A DNA stretch of 36,421 nucleotides, taken from NCBI GenBank assembly GCA_026785945.1, contig JAJAZD010000117.1:1-36421 (forward strand), written 5' to 3'. The notes under the pieces were generated by a model that saw only the letters and a program-made list of their open reading frames with translations, was not told the origin of the DNA and made no database searches. Source of the DNA: Pseudonocardia sp. (GTDB lineage: Bacteria; Actinomycetota; Actinomycetes; Mycobacteriales; Pseudonocardiaceae). Position numbers and translations under genes: made by a program. Positions 17,204 to 24,690 of the stretch are shown one piece after another (the first letter of the stretch is position 1; every line of letters begins with the position of its first letter).

Positions 17204-18667
17204 ATGCGAGCTCCACCGCCGGTCGCCGCGCACGTCGCCGTCGTCGGGGCCGGCGTCTCCGGGCTCGCCGCGGCGCACCGCATGCGCACCCTGCTCGGCC
17301 CGTCCGCCGTGATCACCGTGCTGGAGCAGCGCGACCGCATCGGTGGCGTGCTCCGCACCGTCGATCTGGCCGGGGTGCCCTACGACGTGGGCGCCGAGGC
17401 GTTCCTGGCCCGCCGCCCGGAGATCCCGGCGCTGCTGCGCGAGCTCGGCCTCGACGGTGTGCAGGTGCACCCGACCGGTGCCACGCCGTCGGTCCGGGCG
17501 GGCGGGCGGACCGTGCCGCTGCCGTCCGGGACGCTGCTCGGCGTGCCGACCAGCCTCACCCGGCTCGACGGGCTCCTGTCCGCGGCCGGGCTGGCCCGCG
17601 TGGCCGCGGAACCGGCGTGTCCGCTGCGCTGGGAGCGGGGATCCGACGTCGCGCTCGGGGGTCTGCTGCGCTCGCGGTTCGGCGACGAGCTGACCGACCG
17701 CCTCGCCGACCCCCTCCTGGGCGGTGTCTACGCGGGCCGGGTCGACGCCCTGGGCCTGCGCGCCACGATTCCCGCCCTGGCATCGGCCCTCGACGCCGGC
17801 GCACCGTCGCTGACCGCCGCCGCCGACCACGCCACAGCCCCGCCCACCTCCGCGAGTCGGGGTCTGAGTGAGCGCGAGTCGGGGTCTGAGCGCGTGCGAG
17901 CCGCGGCTTCCGTGCGTCCGGTGTTCGGTGCCCTGCAGGGCGGCTACCGGGAACTTGTCGACGCCCTCGTGACTGCGTCGGCCGCCGAGGTCCGGCTGGG
18001 CGTCACCGTACGGGCCGTCGAGCGCCACTCATGTGGCTGGCGGTTGACGCTCGGGCCGCGTACCGACCCTGCCCTGCTCGACGTCGACGCGGTACTGCTC
18101 GCGGTCCCCGCTCCCGCGGTGGCCCGGCTGCTCGGGGGGATCGCGCCCGACGCCGCGCGGGCGGCCGGGGAGATCCCACTGGCCTCCTCCGTGGTGGTCG
18201 CGATGGCGTTCCGGCCCCAGGACGCGACGACCCTCCCGCCGACGTCCGGTGCGCTGATCGCCGCCGACGAGCCATTCGCCGTGAAGGCCATCACGCACTC
18301 GACGACCAAGTGGTCCCATCTCGCACCCGACGGACTCGTCCGGGTCCGCGCGTCGCTGGGCCGGTTCGGCGAGGCGCCCACCCTGCAGGTGGACGACGGC
18401 GAGCTCGTGACGCGGACCCGGGCCGACCTCGAACTCCTCGCCGGGATCACGGCCGCACCGGTGGCCGTACACGTCCAGCGGTGGGGTGGTGGGCTGCCGC
18501 AGTACGGCGTCGGGCATCAGGGCCGGGTCGCGGCAATCGAGGACGACCTGCCCGCCGGGCTGGCCGTTGCGGGTGCCGCGTTGCACGGGGTCGGCGTGCC
18601 GGCGTGCGTCGGCACGGCTCGCGCGGCAGCCGAGGCGCTGGTCGCGTCGCTCCTACCCGCGCGCTGA
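17204..18667 (+). CDS. hemY: Coproporphyrinogen III / protoporphyrinogen oxidase (HemY/CgoX), carrying a DNA repeat
   Basis: This FAD enzyme oxidises coproporphyrinogen III to coproporphyrin III in the branch that ends with HemQ. The 487-residue protein has the Rossmann motif VAVVGAGVSGLAAAH (residues 11-25), VLEQRDRIGGVLRT, YDVGAEAFLARRPE, GVYAGRVDALGLRA, FGALQGGYRELVDAL, and a C-terminal FAD segment GLAVAGAALHGVGVPACVGTARAAAEAL. Residues about 216-231 (SRGLSERESGSERVRA) are encoded by two copies of a 22-bp repeat that also occurs, inverted, after the gene. The frame is kept and the spot is a surface linker in homologs, so the protein is probably still active. It lies 5 bases after hemE. Confidence 0.95.
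   Translation: MRAPPPVAAHVAVVGAGVSGLAAAHRMRTLLGPSAVITVLEQRDRIGGVLRTVDLAGVPYDVGAEAFLARRPEIPALLRELGLDGVQVHPTGATPSVRAGGRTVPLPSGTLLGVPTSLTRLDGLLSAAGLARVAAEPACPLRWERGSDVALGGLLRSRFGDELTDRLADPLLGGVYAGRVDALGLRATIPALASALDAGAPSLTAAADHATAPPTSASRGLSERESGSERVRAAASVRPVFGALQGGYRELVDALVTASAAEVRLGVTVRAVERHSCGWRLTLGPRTDPALLDVDAVLLAVPAPAVARLLGGIAPDAARAAGEIPLASSVVVAMAFRPQDATTLPPTSGALIAADEPFAVKAITHSTTKWSHLAPDGLVRVRASLGRFGEAPTLQVDDGELVTRTRADLELLAGITAAPVAVHVQRWGGGLPQYGVGHQGRVAAIEDDLPAGLAVAGAALHGVGVPACVGTARAAAEALVASLLPAR
17851..17894 (+). repeat. Two 22-bp tandem repeats inside hemY
   Basis: The unit cgcgagtcggggtctgag plus four variable bases occurs at 17851-17872 and 17873-17894. The reverse complement of the same core recurs four times at 18670-18750. 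Because the unit is 22 bases long, the two copies are read in different frames, yet the hemY frame stays open. Confidence 0.85.
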
Positions 18668-18669
18668 CT

Positions 18670-18750
18670 CCCCGACTCGCGCGCACGGAGGGCCCGACCC
18701 GCGCGCACTCAGACCCCGACTCGCGCGCACGGGGGCCCCGACTCGCGGGC
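18670..18750 (-). repeat. Four 22-23-bp tandem repeats between hemY and hemQ
   Basis: The core ccccgactcgcgcgcac begins at 18670, 18692 (degenerate), 18714 and 18737. This is the inverse of the core found inside hemY. The array fills most of the 129-bp hemY-hemQ spacer and ends 46 bases before the hemQ start. It looks like a short interspersed repeat family of this lineage; paired with the copies in hemY it could also form a long mRNA hairpin. Confidence 0.85.
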
Positions 18751-18796
18751 GGGTGGAGCGCGCGCCGGGTGGCGAGCGGGATGGGACCATGGGGAC

Positions 18797-19492
18797 ATGG
18801 CACGTCTTGACTACGCCGAACTCAACAGCACCATCCGCTACACGATGTGGTCGGTCTTCCGCGTCGAGCCGGGGCGCCTCGGTGAGGACCGCACCGCCGC
18901 CGGGTCGCAGCTCACCGAGTTCCTCGACGGTCTCGACGGCAAGGGCGTCGTCGTCCGTGGTGTGTACGACCTCGCCGGCCTGCGCGCCGATGCCGACTAC
19001 ATGGTCTGGTGGCACGCCGAGAACGTGGAGGCACTGCAGGGCGCCTACGCCGACCTGCGTCGTACCACCGTGATCGGCCGGGCCAGCGTCCCGGTGTGGA
19101 GCCAGGTGGCCCTGCACCGGCCAGCGGAGTTCAACAAGAGCCACGTGCCGGCTTTTGTGGCCGGGGAGGACCCCAAGCGCTACGTCTGCGTGTACCCGTT
19201 CGTCCGCTCGCTGGAGTGGTACCTGCTGCCCGACGAGGAGCGGCGGACGATGCTCGCCGACCATGGCAAGGAGGCCCGGGGCTTCGCGGACGTCCGGGCC
19301 AACACCGTTCCGGCGTTCGCGCTGGGCGACTACGAGTGGATCCTCGCCTTCGAGGCCGACCAGCTCGACCGGATCGTGGACCTGATGCGGCAGCTGCGCG
19401 CCACCGAGGCCCGCCGGCACGTCCGCGAGGAGGTCCCGTTCTTCACCGGGCCGCGCGTGCAGCCGGGCGACCTGGCGGCGACCCTGCCCTAG
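18797..19492 (+). CDS. hemQ: Coproheme decarboxylase (HemQ)
   Basis: HemQ, of the chlorite-dismutase-like family, decarboxylates coproheme III to haem b with peroxide as co-substrate. The 231-residue protein starts [20 protein letters not shown] and has [11 protein letters not shown], the catalytic Tyr133 in [12 protein letters not shown], the haem-ligand His156 in [12 protein letters not shown], and [25 protein letters not shown]. This is the actinobacterial HemQ pattern, not a true chlorite dismutase. It follows hemY after the repeat array; ggggac precedes the ATG. With hemE and hemY it completes three late steps; the ferrochelatase gene is not in the window. Confidence 0.96.
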   Translation: MARLDYAELNSTIRYTMWSVFRVEPGRLGEDRTAAGSQLTEFLDGLDGKGVVVRGVYDLAGLRADADYMVWWHAENVEALQGAYADLRRTTVIGRASVPVWSQVALHRPAEFNKSHVPAFVAGEDPKRYVCVYPFVRSLEWYLLPDEERRTMLADHGKEARGFADVRANTVPAFALGDYEWILAFEADQLDRIVDLMRQLRATEARRHVREEVPFFTGPRVQPGDLAATLP

Positions 19493-19570
19493 CCCGACCA
19501 GGCAGCGCTGCCGGCCCTTCCCGCGCGGCAACGATCTGGCGGCGCCGATCTCGCGGTGCCGTCCCTGCCG

Positions 19571-20923
19571 TCACGTGCAGGGCTCGAAGAACCGTCGCGA
19601 GGTGCCGGGCGTCGGGGTGGCGGCATACGCGGCGACGTCGGAGAAGCGGCAGCCGAACGCGGGGTCGGCCACGGTCTCGGCGTCGGTCACCTCGTCGCCC
19701 GCGGGGCGGTCGCCGGCCTCCACCCACGTGACCAGGTCGTCCCACGCGGTGCCCACCTCGACGTCGGAGAACTCGCAGTGCCCGGCCGCCCGGATCGCCC
19801 GCTGTACGAGCAGCTCGGAGCGTCCCGTGGCGGCCACCTCGCCGGCGTAGACCTGCTCCATCGAGAACGGCACGAACAGGTCGCCGAGGTCGTGCAGCGT
19901 CAACACCGGTGCACGCGGCCTGCCGAAGACCTGCGCGACGGGGTTGAGCTTTCGGGTCTCGCGAGCGCGCTCGTCGGCGACCGGAACGCGCTGGACCGCG
20001 GCGTCGAGGTCGACGGGGGAGTCGGGCTCGTAGTCGGTGCCGATGTTGCCAGCAACGGCGCCGGGTTCGAGCGCCAGACCTGTGACGGGGGTCGGGTCAC
20101 CGTTCGGCACACCCAGCCCGAACAGGAAGTCCTTCCAGAAGGCGAACGACGCGTCCGAACCGGGTCGCGGCCCGCCGGAGTCCAGGATGGTCGCGGCCCG
20201 CAACTGCTGCGCCGCCGGCGTCGTGACGGCCGGGTTCCCCGGCGCCAGCCCGAGGCCGGCGTAGATGCGGGGGAGTGCACCGGTGGCGTAGTCGGGGCCC
20301 GGTGGATACCCGCGGACCCCCGCGAGCGCCTGGGCGGTGACCTGGTAGTCGAGGAAGTAGTCGAACAGGTCGTGGTCGCCGAGCACCCCGCACATGGGCA
20401 GGGCGCCGTCGTAGAAGGCGGGGTACTGCTCGAGCGACCGGGCGATGACGTGCCCGCCCATCGAGACCCCGGTGATGTAGGTCCGCTCCGGCCGGTCGAC
20501 GAGCCGGCGGAACTCCCGGGCCAGCTCGTGGGTGGAGCGAACGCCCGACTCGACGTCGTAGCCGTTGCGGTCGTACGACGACGCCGCCCACGCGTAGCCC
20601 TGGGCGACGAGCCGTTCGCGCATGCCGTAGGGCGGTGCGTCGACCGTCAGTTCCGGTCCGTTGCCGCGGAAGCCGTGGGCCCACAGGACGAGCTCGCCGT
20701 TCCAGTGCGGCGGCACCTCGATCGCGTACCCCGCGCCCCGGTGCTCGCCCGTCAGGACACGTGTCGGGCCGCCGTCCGCTTCCAGGGGCGTGAGCACGGG
20801 CTCGACGATCGTGTACCCCGGCCGGTCGCGATCACCCACCGACGCCGAGGCCGCGGGGGCGGCGACCACCGTGACCCCGAGCAGGGTCGCCAGTACGATC
20901 AGCAGCGGACGGCGTAGGGCCAT
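19571..20923 (-). CDS. Secreted alpha/beta-hydrolase (peptidase/esterase-like)
   Basis: This 450-residue exported protein has a signal peptide (MALRRPLLIVLATLLGVTVVA...ASAS, residues 1-27), then an alpha/beta-hydrolase core: GAGYAIEVPPHWNGELVLWAHG, the nucleophile Ser in TYITGVSMGGHV (GxSxG), a possible Asp in LHDLGDLFVPFSMEQVY, and the His in AAGHCEFSDVE. The combination is that of secreted esterases or S9-like peptidases; the substrate is unknown. The ATG at 20923 was chosen for the GGAGGA 6 bases upstream and because the signal peptide begins there; a longer open frame upstream is not supported. A perfect inverted repeat lies just upstream (20944-20960). It is convergent with hemQ. Confidence 0.85.
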   Translation of the reverse strand: MALRRPLLIVLATLLGVTVVAAPAASASVGDRDRPGYTIVEPVLTPLEADGGPTRVLTGEHRGAGYAIEVPPHWNGELVLWAHGFRGNGPELTVDAPPYGMRERLVAQGYAWAASSYDRNGYDVESGVRSTHELAREFRRLVDRPERTYITGVSMGGHVIARSLEQYPAFYDGALPMCGVLGDHDLFDYFLDYQVTAQALAGVRGYPPGPDYATGALPRIYAGLGLAPGNPAVTTPAAQQLRAATILDSGGPRPGSDASFAFWKDFLFGLGVPNGDPTPVTGLALEPGAVAGNIGTDYEPDSPVDLDAAVQRVPVADERARETRKLNPVAQVFGRPRAPVLTLHDLGDLFVPFSMEQVYAGEVAATGRSELLVQRAIRAAGHCEFSDVEVGTAWDDLVTWVEAGDRPAGDEVTDAETVADPAFGCRFSDVAAYAATPTPGTSRRFFEPCT

Positions 20924-20943
20924 CGAGTTCCTCCGGGCGTCGT

Positions 20944-20960
20944 TGTCACGGATGGTGACA
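20944..20960. promoter_or_regulatory. Palindrome upstream of the secreted hydrolase
   Basis: TGTCAC-ggatg-GTGACA is a perfect 6-base inverted repeat with a 5-base centre, 20 bases upstream of the hydrolase start codon. The position and symmetry fit a repressor operator near the transcription start. The regulator is unknown. Confidence 0.4.
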
Positions 20961-21030
20961 GTCCTACCCGGAAGTAGCGGTCGTGCGCCACCCCGGACGG
21001 ATCTCGGGTGGAGGACGGTCTGCCGGCCGG

Positions 21031-21453
21031 TCAGTCGTCGGGGTTGAGCCGCAGCGAGACGCTGTTGATGCAGTAGCGCAGATCGGTGGGTGTGCCGTAC
21101 CCCTCGCCCTCGAACACGTGGCCGAGGTGACCGTGGCAGGCGGCACACACGACCTCGGTGCGCTTCATGCCCATGGCGACGTCCGTGCGCTCGATGACGG
21201 CCCCGCCCGCGAGCGGGGTGAAGAACGACGGCCAGCCGCAGTGCGACTCGAACTTGGTGTCACTGCGGAACAGCTCGGCGCCGCACGCGCGGCACTCGTA
21301 GACACCCGCGGTCGACGTGTCGGTGTACTCGCCGGTGAACGGGCGTTCGGTGCCGGCCTTGCGCAGCACCTGGTACTCCGCGGGAGTCAGCTGCTCCCGC
21401 CATTCGGCGTCGGACTTGACGACCTTCGGTGCGGATTCGGTGACGGGATCCAT
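21031..21453 (-). CDS. msrB: Peptide-methionine (R)-S-oxide reductase
   Basis: MsrB reduces methionine-R-sulfoxide in oxidised proteins using thioredoxin. The 140-residue protein has KSDAEWREQLTPAEYQVLR, the zinc sites Cys54-x2-Cys57 and Cys103-x2-Cys106 (VVCAACHGHLGHVF), HCGWPSF, and the catalytic Cys128 in RYCINSVSL. It is cytosolic. The ATG at 21453 fits the family start; the long open frame upstream is not protein-like. The ribosome-binding site is weak (GGA). It lies between the small tail-anchored protein and the secreted hydrolase, all on the minus strand. Confidence 0.96.
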   Translation of the reverse strand: MDPVTESAPKVVKSDAEWREQLTPAEYQVLRKAGTERPFTGEYTDTSTAGVYECRACGAELFRSDTKFESHCGWPSFFTPLAGGAVIERTDVAMGMKRTEVVCAACHGHLGHVFEGEGYGTPTDLRYCINSVSLRLNPDD

Positions 21454-21512
21454 GCGTTCCAGGCTACGTCCGCCCCCCGACAACGTGCCCAGGACGCGGG
21501 AGAACCATCCCC

Positions 21513-21866
21513 TTACAGCCACGTGTGCACGACGAACATCAGCGAGTCCCACACCAGGTAGCCGGCCACCGCGAGCAACAGGGACACGACCAGCACCGCG
21601 GCCCAACGCCGTCCGCCCTCGGCCCGGTTCGCGGAGTCCGCGAAGTGGCTGACCCCGTCCAGGTAGCCCTCGACGGTGAACGCTGCGGGCTGGCGCTGCA
21701 TCCGGTCGAGGTGGGCGGCGAAGGCCTGCGCATCGGGATCCTCAGGATCGAGCCCGACGAGCTCGTCGTCGAACTGCCCTGACCTGGCCGGCGGGCACCG
21801 GCCGTCGCGAGGTGGAGGGAACTGCCGGGACCGGGCCGGGGGGTCCGGTTCGTGGAGTTCGGGCAC
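21513..21866 (-). CDS. Small tail-anchored membrane protein, unknown function
   Basis: A 117-residue protein with a proline/acid-rich soluble part (PELHEPDPPARSRQF, FDDELVGLDPEDPDAQAF, AFTVEGYLDGVSHFADSANR) and one C-terminal hydrophobic segment (about 87-108, WAAVLVVSLLLAVAGYLVW). I do not recognise a family. The GTG at 21866 was chosen because TACCCT lies 6 bases upstream, giving a leaderless start that mirrors the divergent LigD-like gene 31 bases away. It runs toward msrB, 59 bases downstream. Confidence 0.65.
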   Translation of the reverse strand: MPELHEPDPPARSRQFPPPRDGRCPPARSGQFDDELVGLDPEDPDAQAFAAHLDRMQRQPAAFTVEGYLDGVSHFADSANRAEGGRRWAAVLVVSLLLAVAGYLVWDSLMFVVHTWL

Positions 21867-21897
21867 GACCGCAGGGTAGCCGGTAGCGTGCCGATCC
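21867..21897. promoter_or_regulatory. 31-bp bidirectional promoter with back-to-back -10 boxes
   Basis: Minus-strand TACCCT (21878-21873) lies 6 bases before the GTG at 21866, and plus-strand TAGCGT (21884-21889) lies 8 bases before the GTG at 21898. The two hexamers are 5 bases apart on opposite strands, so one short sequence seems to start two leaderless messages. Confidence 0.5.
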
Positions 21898-22935
21898 GTG
21901 GCGAGCACGAGCCCGGCGCGGCTGCTGACCGTTGCGGGGCCCCACGGCGACCGCGAGGTCCGCCTGACCAGCCCGGACAAGGTCTGCTTCCCCGAGCGCG
22001 GCATCACCAAGGGGGAGGTCGTCGAGTACTACCGGGCGGTGGCCGAGCCGCTGCTGCGCGTGCTCCTCGGGCGCCCGACCAACCTCAAGCGCTACCCGGA
22101 CGGGGTCCAGGGCGAGCCGTTCTACTCGAAACGGTTGCCCAAGGGCGCCCCGGACTACGTCGAGACGACTCGGGTGACCTTCCCCAGCGGGCGTACGGCC
22201 GAGACGCTGTGCCCGACCGAGCAGGCGGTACTGGTGTGGGCGGCCAACATGGGCACGTTCGACTTCCACCCCTGGCCGGTCCGCCGCGCCGACACCGACC
22301 GCCCCGACGAGCTCCGGGTCGACCTCGACCCCCAGCCCGGCACCGACTTCGCCGACGCCGCGGCCGTAGCGGTCGTGCTGCGGGAGGTGCTCGACGAGGC
22401 CGGCCTGGTGGGCTGGCCGAAGACCTCGGGCGGGCGGGGCGTTCACGTGTTCGCGCGCATCCGGCCGGAATGGGACTTCGTCGACGTCCGGCACGCGGTG
22501 ATCGCGATCGCCCGCCGCGTGGCGGAGCGCCTGCCCTCGCGGGCGACCGTGGACTGGTGGAAGGAGGAGCGCGGCGAACGGGTGTTCCTCGACTACAACC
22601 AGGCCGCCCGCGACCGGACCGTCGCCTCGGCGTGGTCGGTGCGCGGACGTCCACGGGCCACCGTGTCGATGCCGCTCACCTGGGAGTCGCTGCCCGACGT
22701 CGAGCCGGAGGACTTCGACGTGCGCACCGTGCCCGGCCTGCTCGCTCGACACGGCGACCCGCACGAGGGCATGGACGCCGCCGCAGGCGGGCTCGAGCGG
22801 GCACTGGACTGGTTCAGCGCCGACGAGCGTGACCGCGGCCTCGGTGAGCTGCCCTACCCGCCCGAGTACCCGAAGATGCCCGGCGAACCGATGCGCGTGC
22901 AGCCGAGCCGGGCCAGGAGAACGCCGACGGACTGA
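21898..22935 (+). CDS. LigD-type polymerase/primase domain protein (NHEJ)
   Basis: This 345-residue protein matches the stand-alone polymerase domain of LigD, an archaeo-eukaryotic primase fold that fills gaps during Ku-dependent end joining. Seen are SPDKVCFPERGITKGEVVEYYRAVA, LKRYPDGVQGEPFYSKRLPKGAPDYV, the metal pair Asp142/Asp144 in RVDLDPQPGTDF, the nucleotide-binding TSGGRGVHVFARI and the third Asp in VFLDYNQAARDRTVASAWSVR. No ligase or phosphoesterase domain and no ku gene are in the window. The start is GTG 21898, leaderless with TAGCGT 8 bases upstream. A hairpin terminator follows the stop codon. Confidence 0.93.
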   Translation: MASTSPARLLTVAGPHGDREVRLTSPDKVCFPERGITKGEVVEYYRAVAEPLLRVLLGRPTNLKRYPDGVQGEPFYSKRLPKGAPDYVETTRVTFPSGRTAETLCPTEQAVLVWAANMGTFDFHPWPVRRADTDRPDELRVDLDPQPGTDFADAAAVAVVLREVLDEAGLVGWPKTSGGRGVHVFARIRPEWDFVDVRHAVIAIARRVAERLPSRATVDWWKEERGERVFLDYNQAARDRTVASAWSVRGRPRATVSMPLTWESLPDVEPEDFDVRTVPGLLARHGDPHEGMDAAAGGLERALDWFSADERDRGLGELPYPPEYPKMPGEPMRVQPSRARRTPTD

Positions 22936-22938
22936 CCG

Positions 22939-22981
22939 CGGCGGGTGTCCGCGCTCGTCGGGGAGGCGCGAGCACCCGCCG
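22939..22981. terminator. Bidirectional hairpin between the LigD-like gene and DUF397
   Basis: CGGCGGGTG (22939-22947) and CACCCGCCG (22973-22981) pair perfectly; a small inner gctcg/cgagc stem lies in the loop. The hairpin sits between convergent stop codons at 22935 and 23006, so it can serve both genes. Confidence 0.6.
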
Positions 22982-23005
22982 GTGGTCTATCCGGGCGTCG
23001 GAGCG

Positions 23006-23212
23006 TCAGACCAGGTGGTCGAGTTCCCGGTGCCGGGCGCCGTGCAGGAGTGCTCCCATCTCGATTCGGGTGAAGAGCAACGGCGCGACGTCGAGGTTCT
23101 TCGAGTCGCGCAGTGCGATCATGTCACCGGCCCGCGCGAGCTCGACGCAGGCGCCGCGGTCGATGCTTCGTGACGCCTTGATCCATTCAAGTCCAGCGCT
23201 GTTCTGAGGCAT
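23006..23212 (-). CDS. DUF397 protein, copy 1
   Basis: A 68-residue DUF397 protein: WIKASRSIDRGACVELARAG, MIALRDSKNLDVAPLLFT, ALLHGA. DUF397 proteins are small actinobacterial partners of WhiJ/AbaA-type helix-turn-helix regulators in developmental control. GGAG lies 8 bases before the ATG. It matches the other copy at about 43 of 68 positions, so the two are a tandem duplication. It is the last gene of the XRE-DUF397-DUF397 set, separated from copy 2 by 243 bases containing a strong hairpin. Confidence 0.9.
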   Translation of the reverse strand: MPQNSAGLEWIKASRSIDRGACVELARAGDMIALRDSKNLDVAPLLFTRIEMGALLHGARHRELDHLV

Positions 23213-23455
23213 GGCTGATCTCCAATTGCTCAGGTGCTTCCGGCTTTCACGGGTGCTTTTCCCGCGCTCGATGGAAGTGGCGCGGGAGAGTTTTCCTCGA
23301 CTGCGGATCGGTTCGCAGGAGGATTCAGACTTTCGGCGGCGCGTCGAACAGGCGACGGTGGTGTGGTGGTCACCTGCTGCCCGGACGAGCAGGGCGGACA
23401 GCAGGTGACCGGCGCCGTCCCCGGGTTCGGGACGGCTGGGGAGCGAGCTACGCGC
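23213..23455. other. Spacer between the two DUF397 genes
   Basis: No gene is seen. It holds the 12-bp inverted repeat at 23368-23410 and, nearer copy 1, a relatively T-rich patch on the plus strand (about 23220-23330). The promoter for copy 1 is probably here, but no clear -10/-35 pair stands out. Confidence 0.5.
23368..23410. terminator. Perfect 12-bp inverted repeat downstream of DUF397 copy 2
   Basis: GGTCACCTGCTG (23368-23379) pairs perfectly with CAGCAGGTGACC (23399-23410) across 19 bases. It lies 46 bases past the stop of DUF397 copy 2. It has no T tract. A terminator is the simplest reading; an operator for copy 1 is possible. Confidence 0.5.
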
Positions 23456-23662
23456 TCAGCGCAGGTGGTCGAACTCGGATCGGCGGGCGCCGTCCAGGAA
23501 GGCATCGATCTCGGTGCGGGTGAAGTAGAAGGGTGCGACGTCGGGGTTCTTCGAGTCGCGCAACGCGATCATCTCACCCGCCTGCGCCAGTTCGACGCAG
23601 GCATTCATGTTCATGCTGCGGGAGGCCTTGATCCACGTCAGCGGAGTGGGGACTTCGGACAT
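23456..23662 (-). CDS. DUF397 protein, copy 2
   Basis: A 68-residue DUF397 protein: LTWIKASRSMNMNACVELAQAG, MIALRDSKNPDVAPFYFT, DAFLDGARRSEFDHLR. It starts 60 bases after the stop of the XRE gene and is likely in its operon; AGGAG lies about 10 bases before the ATG. In Streptomyces, such pairs (for example whiJ and its DUF397 neighbour) act together, the small protein being thought to modulate the DNA-binding partner. It is the closer match to a canonical DUF397 C-terminus (F..F..G.....FD). Confidence 0.92.
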   Translation of the reverse strand: MSEVPTPLTWIKASRSMNMNACVELAQAGEMIALRDSKNPDVAPFYFTRTEIDAFLDGARRSEFDHLR

Positions 23663-23722
23663 TACGTCGGTGCTCCTGATGTTATTGTTGTTGCCGGACC
23701 CGCGAAGATCTCCGCGGGTTGC

Positions 23723-24592
23723 TCAGGTGTTCATTCGCTCCGCGGCCGTAATGATTCGGCGGCGGGACTCGGTGGGGCTCAATGCGATGGCTCGCAACTG
23801 TGCGAAGGCTCGACGATAATGCCGGATGTTCTCCGGGGAATCCATGAAGAGGGCACCGTCGAGGCTTTCCGAGTAGACGACATCCGACAGGCGGTCGTCG
23901 GACAGCTGCAACAGGATGAAGGCGCTGTTGAGCCCCGGGTGGACGCCGAGGTCGAACGGAATGAACTGGACGGTGATCCCCGGTTGCGCCGCGGCGTCGC
24001 CGAGGTGAGCGAGTTGGGCCGCCATGATGGCCCGGTCGCCCACGACCCTCGTGATCGCGGCCTCGTCGAGGACCACCCAGAGGTCTGGCGGATCTGCCCG
24101 CGCCAACACCTGTTGGCGGGTCATGCGGACGCCGACCCGGGTCTCGGTCGCCTGCGGGGTTTCGCCGGTGCCGGCCACCACCAGCGCGGCAGCGTAGTCG
24201 GGAGTCTGTAGCAGGCCGGGAACGACGCTGGTGTTGTACTCGTTGATCGCCATGGCGGCCTGTTCCATGCCGATGAACGTGCGGAGTCCCTCGGGGAGGT
24301 CCACGCGCTGCCACCACCCGCGTCGACGACTCTCCCTGGCAATTTCCATGATCCGGTCGCGCTCGACATCATCGAGGTCGTACAGGTCACTCAGCTTCTG
24401 GACGTCGTCCAGGGCCACCCCGCGGGCGCCGCTCTCTATCCGGCTGACCTTGGCCGCGGACGCGTCGAGCGCGGCTGCCACCTGTTCTCGCTGGTAGCCG
24501 CGTTCGTGTCGGAGATCCCGGAAGTACTTCGCCAGTTCACGCCGACGTAGGGTGGGGTTCGCTCCCGTGGCCACAGGTGCGCCCCCGCTCAC
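23723..24592 (-). CDS. XRE-family regulator with DUF5753 (WhiJ-like)
   Basis: This 289-residue regulator has an N-terminal helix-turn-helix (about 15-72: ELAKYFRDLRHERGYQREQVAAAL, SAAKVSRIESGARGVALDDVQKL) and a C-terminal DUF5753 domain (about 105-285: FIGMEQAAMAINEYNTSVVPGLLQTPDYAAAL, RQQVLARADPPDLWVVLDEAAI, GDAAAQPGITVQFIPFDLG, VVYSESLDGALFMDSPENI). This is the WhiJ/AbaA-OrfA type that pairs with DUF397 proteins; two follow here. The DUF5753 domain is thought to bind a ligand or partner. A palindrome (24604-24616) just upstream is a candidate self-operator. The region has lower GC than the housekeeping genes and looks accessory. Confidence 0.92.
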   Translation of the reverse strand: MSGGAPVATGANPTLRRRELAKYFRDLRHERGYQREQVAAALDASAAKVSRIESGARGVALDDVQKLSDLYDLDDVERDRIMEIARESRRRGWWQRVDLPEGLRTFIGMEQAAMAINEYNTSVVPGLLQTPDYAAALVVAGTGETPQATETRVGVRMTRQQVLARADPPDLWVVLDEAAITRVVGDRAIMAAQLAHLGDAAAQPGITVQFIPFDLGVHPGLNSAFILLQLSDDRLSDVVYSESLDGALFMDSPENIRHYRRAFAQLRAIALSPTESRRRIITAAERMNT

Positions 24593-24603
24593 GTGAACTC
24601 TGG

Positions 24604-24616
24604 ACCGTCAGACGGT
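24604..24616. promoter_or_regulatory. Candidate operator upstream of the XRE regulator
   Basis: ACCGTC-a-GACGGT is a perfect 6-base inverted repeat with a one-base centre, 11 bases from the chosen start of the XRE gene. Downstream of the likely -10 box, it would block transcription if bound by the regulator itself. Confidence 0.35.
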
Positions 24617-24690
24617 GACGGTTGGATCCGGCACTTGCCGTTTGGGTCGGCGGGCCGCATCCTAACCACATGCACGCTCGAGCCCTGAAG

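Noticed and set aside
16029-17216. Upstream extension of the DUF3000 frame antisense to hemE
   Set aside because: It lies opposite a well-supported gene and has the charged, repetitive composition of an antisense GC-rich frame. The family start is at 16028.
19501-19512. 12-base palindrome GGCAGCGCTGCC between hemQ and the secreted hydrolase
   Set aside because: It is perfectly symmetric but has no loop, and such GC-rich palindromes are frequent at this composition. It could help termination but gives no clear evidence.
23213-23455. CRISPR-like or multiple-repeat array between the DUF397 genes
   Set aside because: Only one inverted repeat is present and no regularly spaced direct repeats were found. 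The same holds for the rest of the window.
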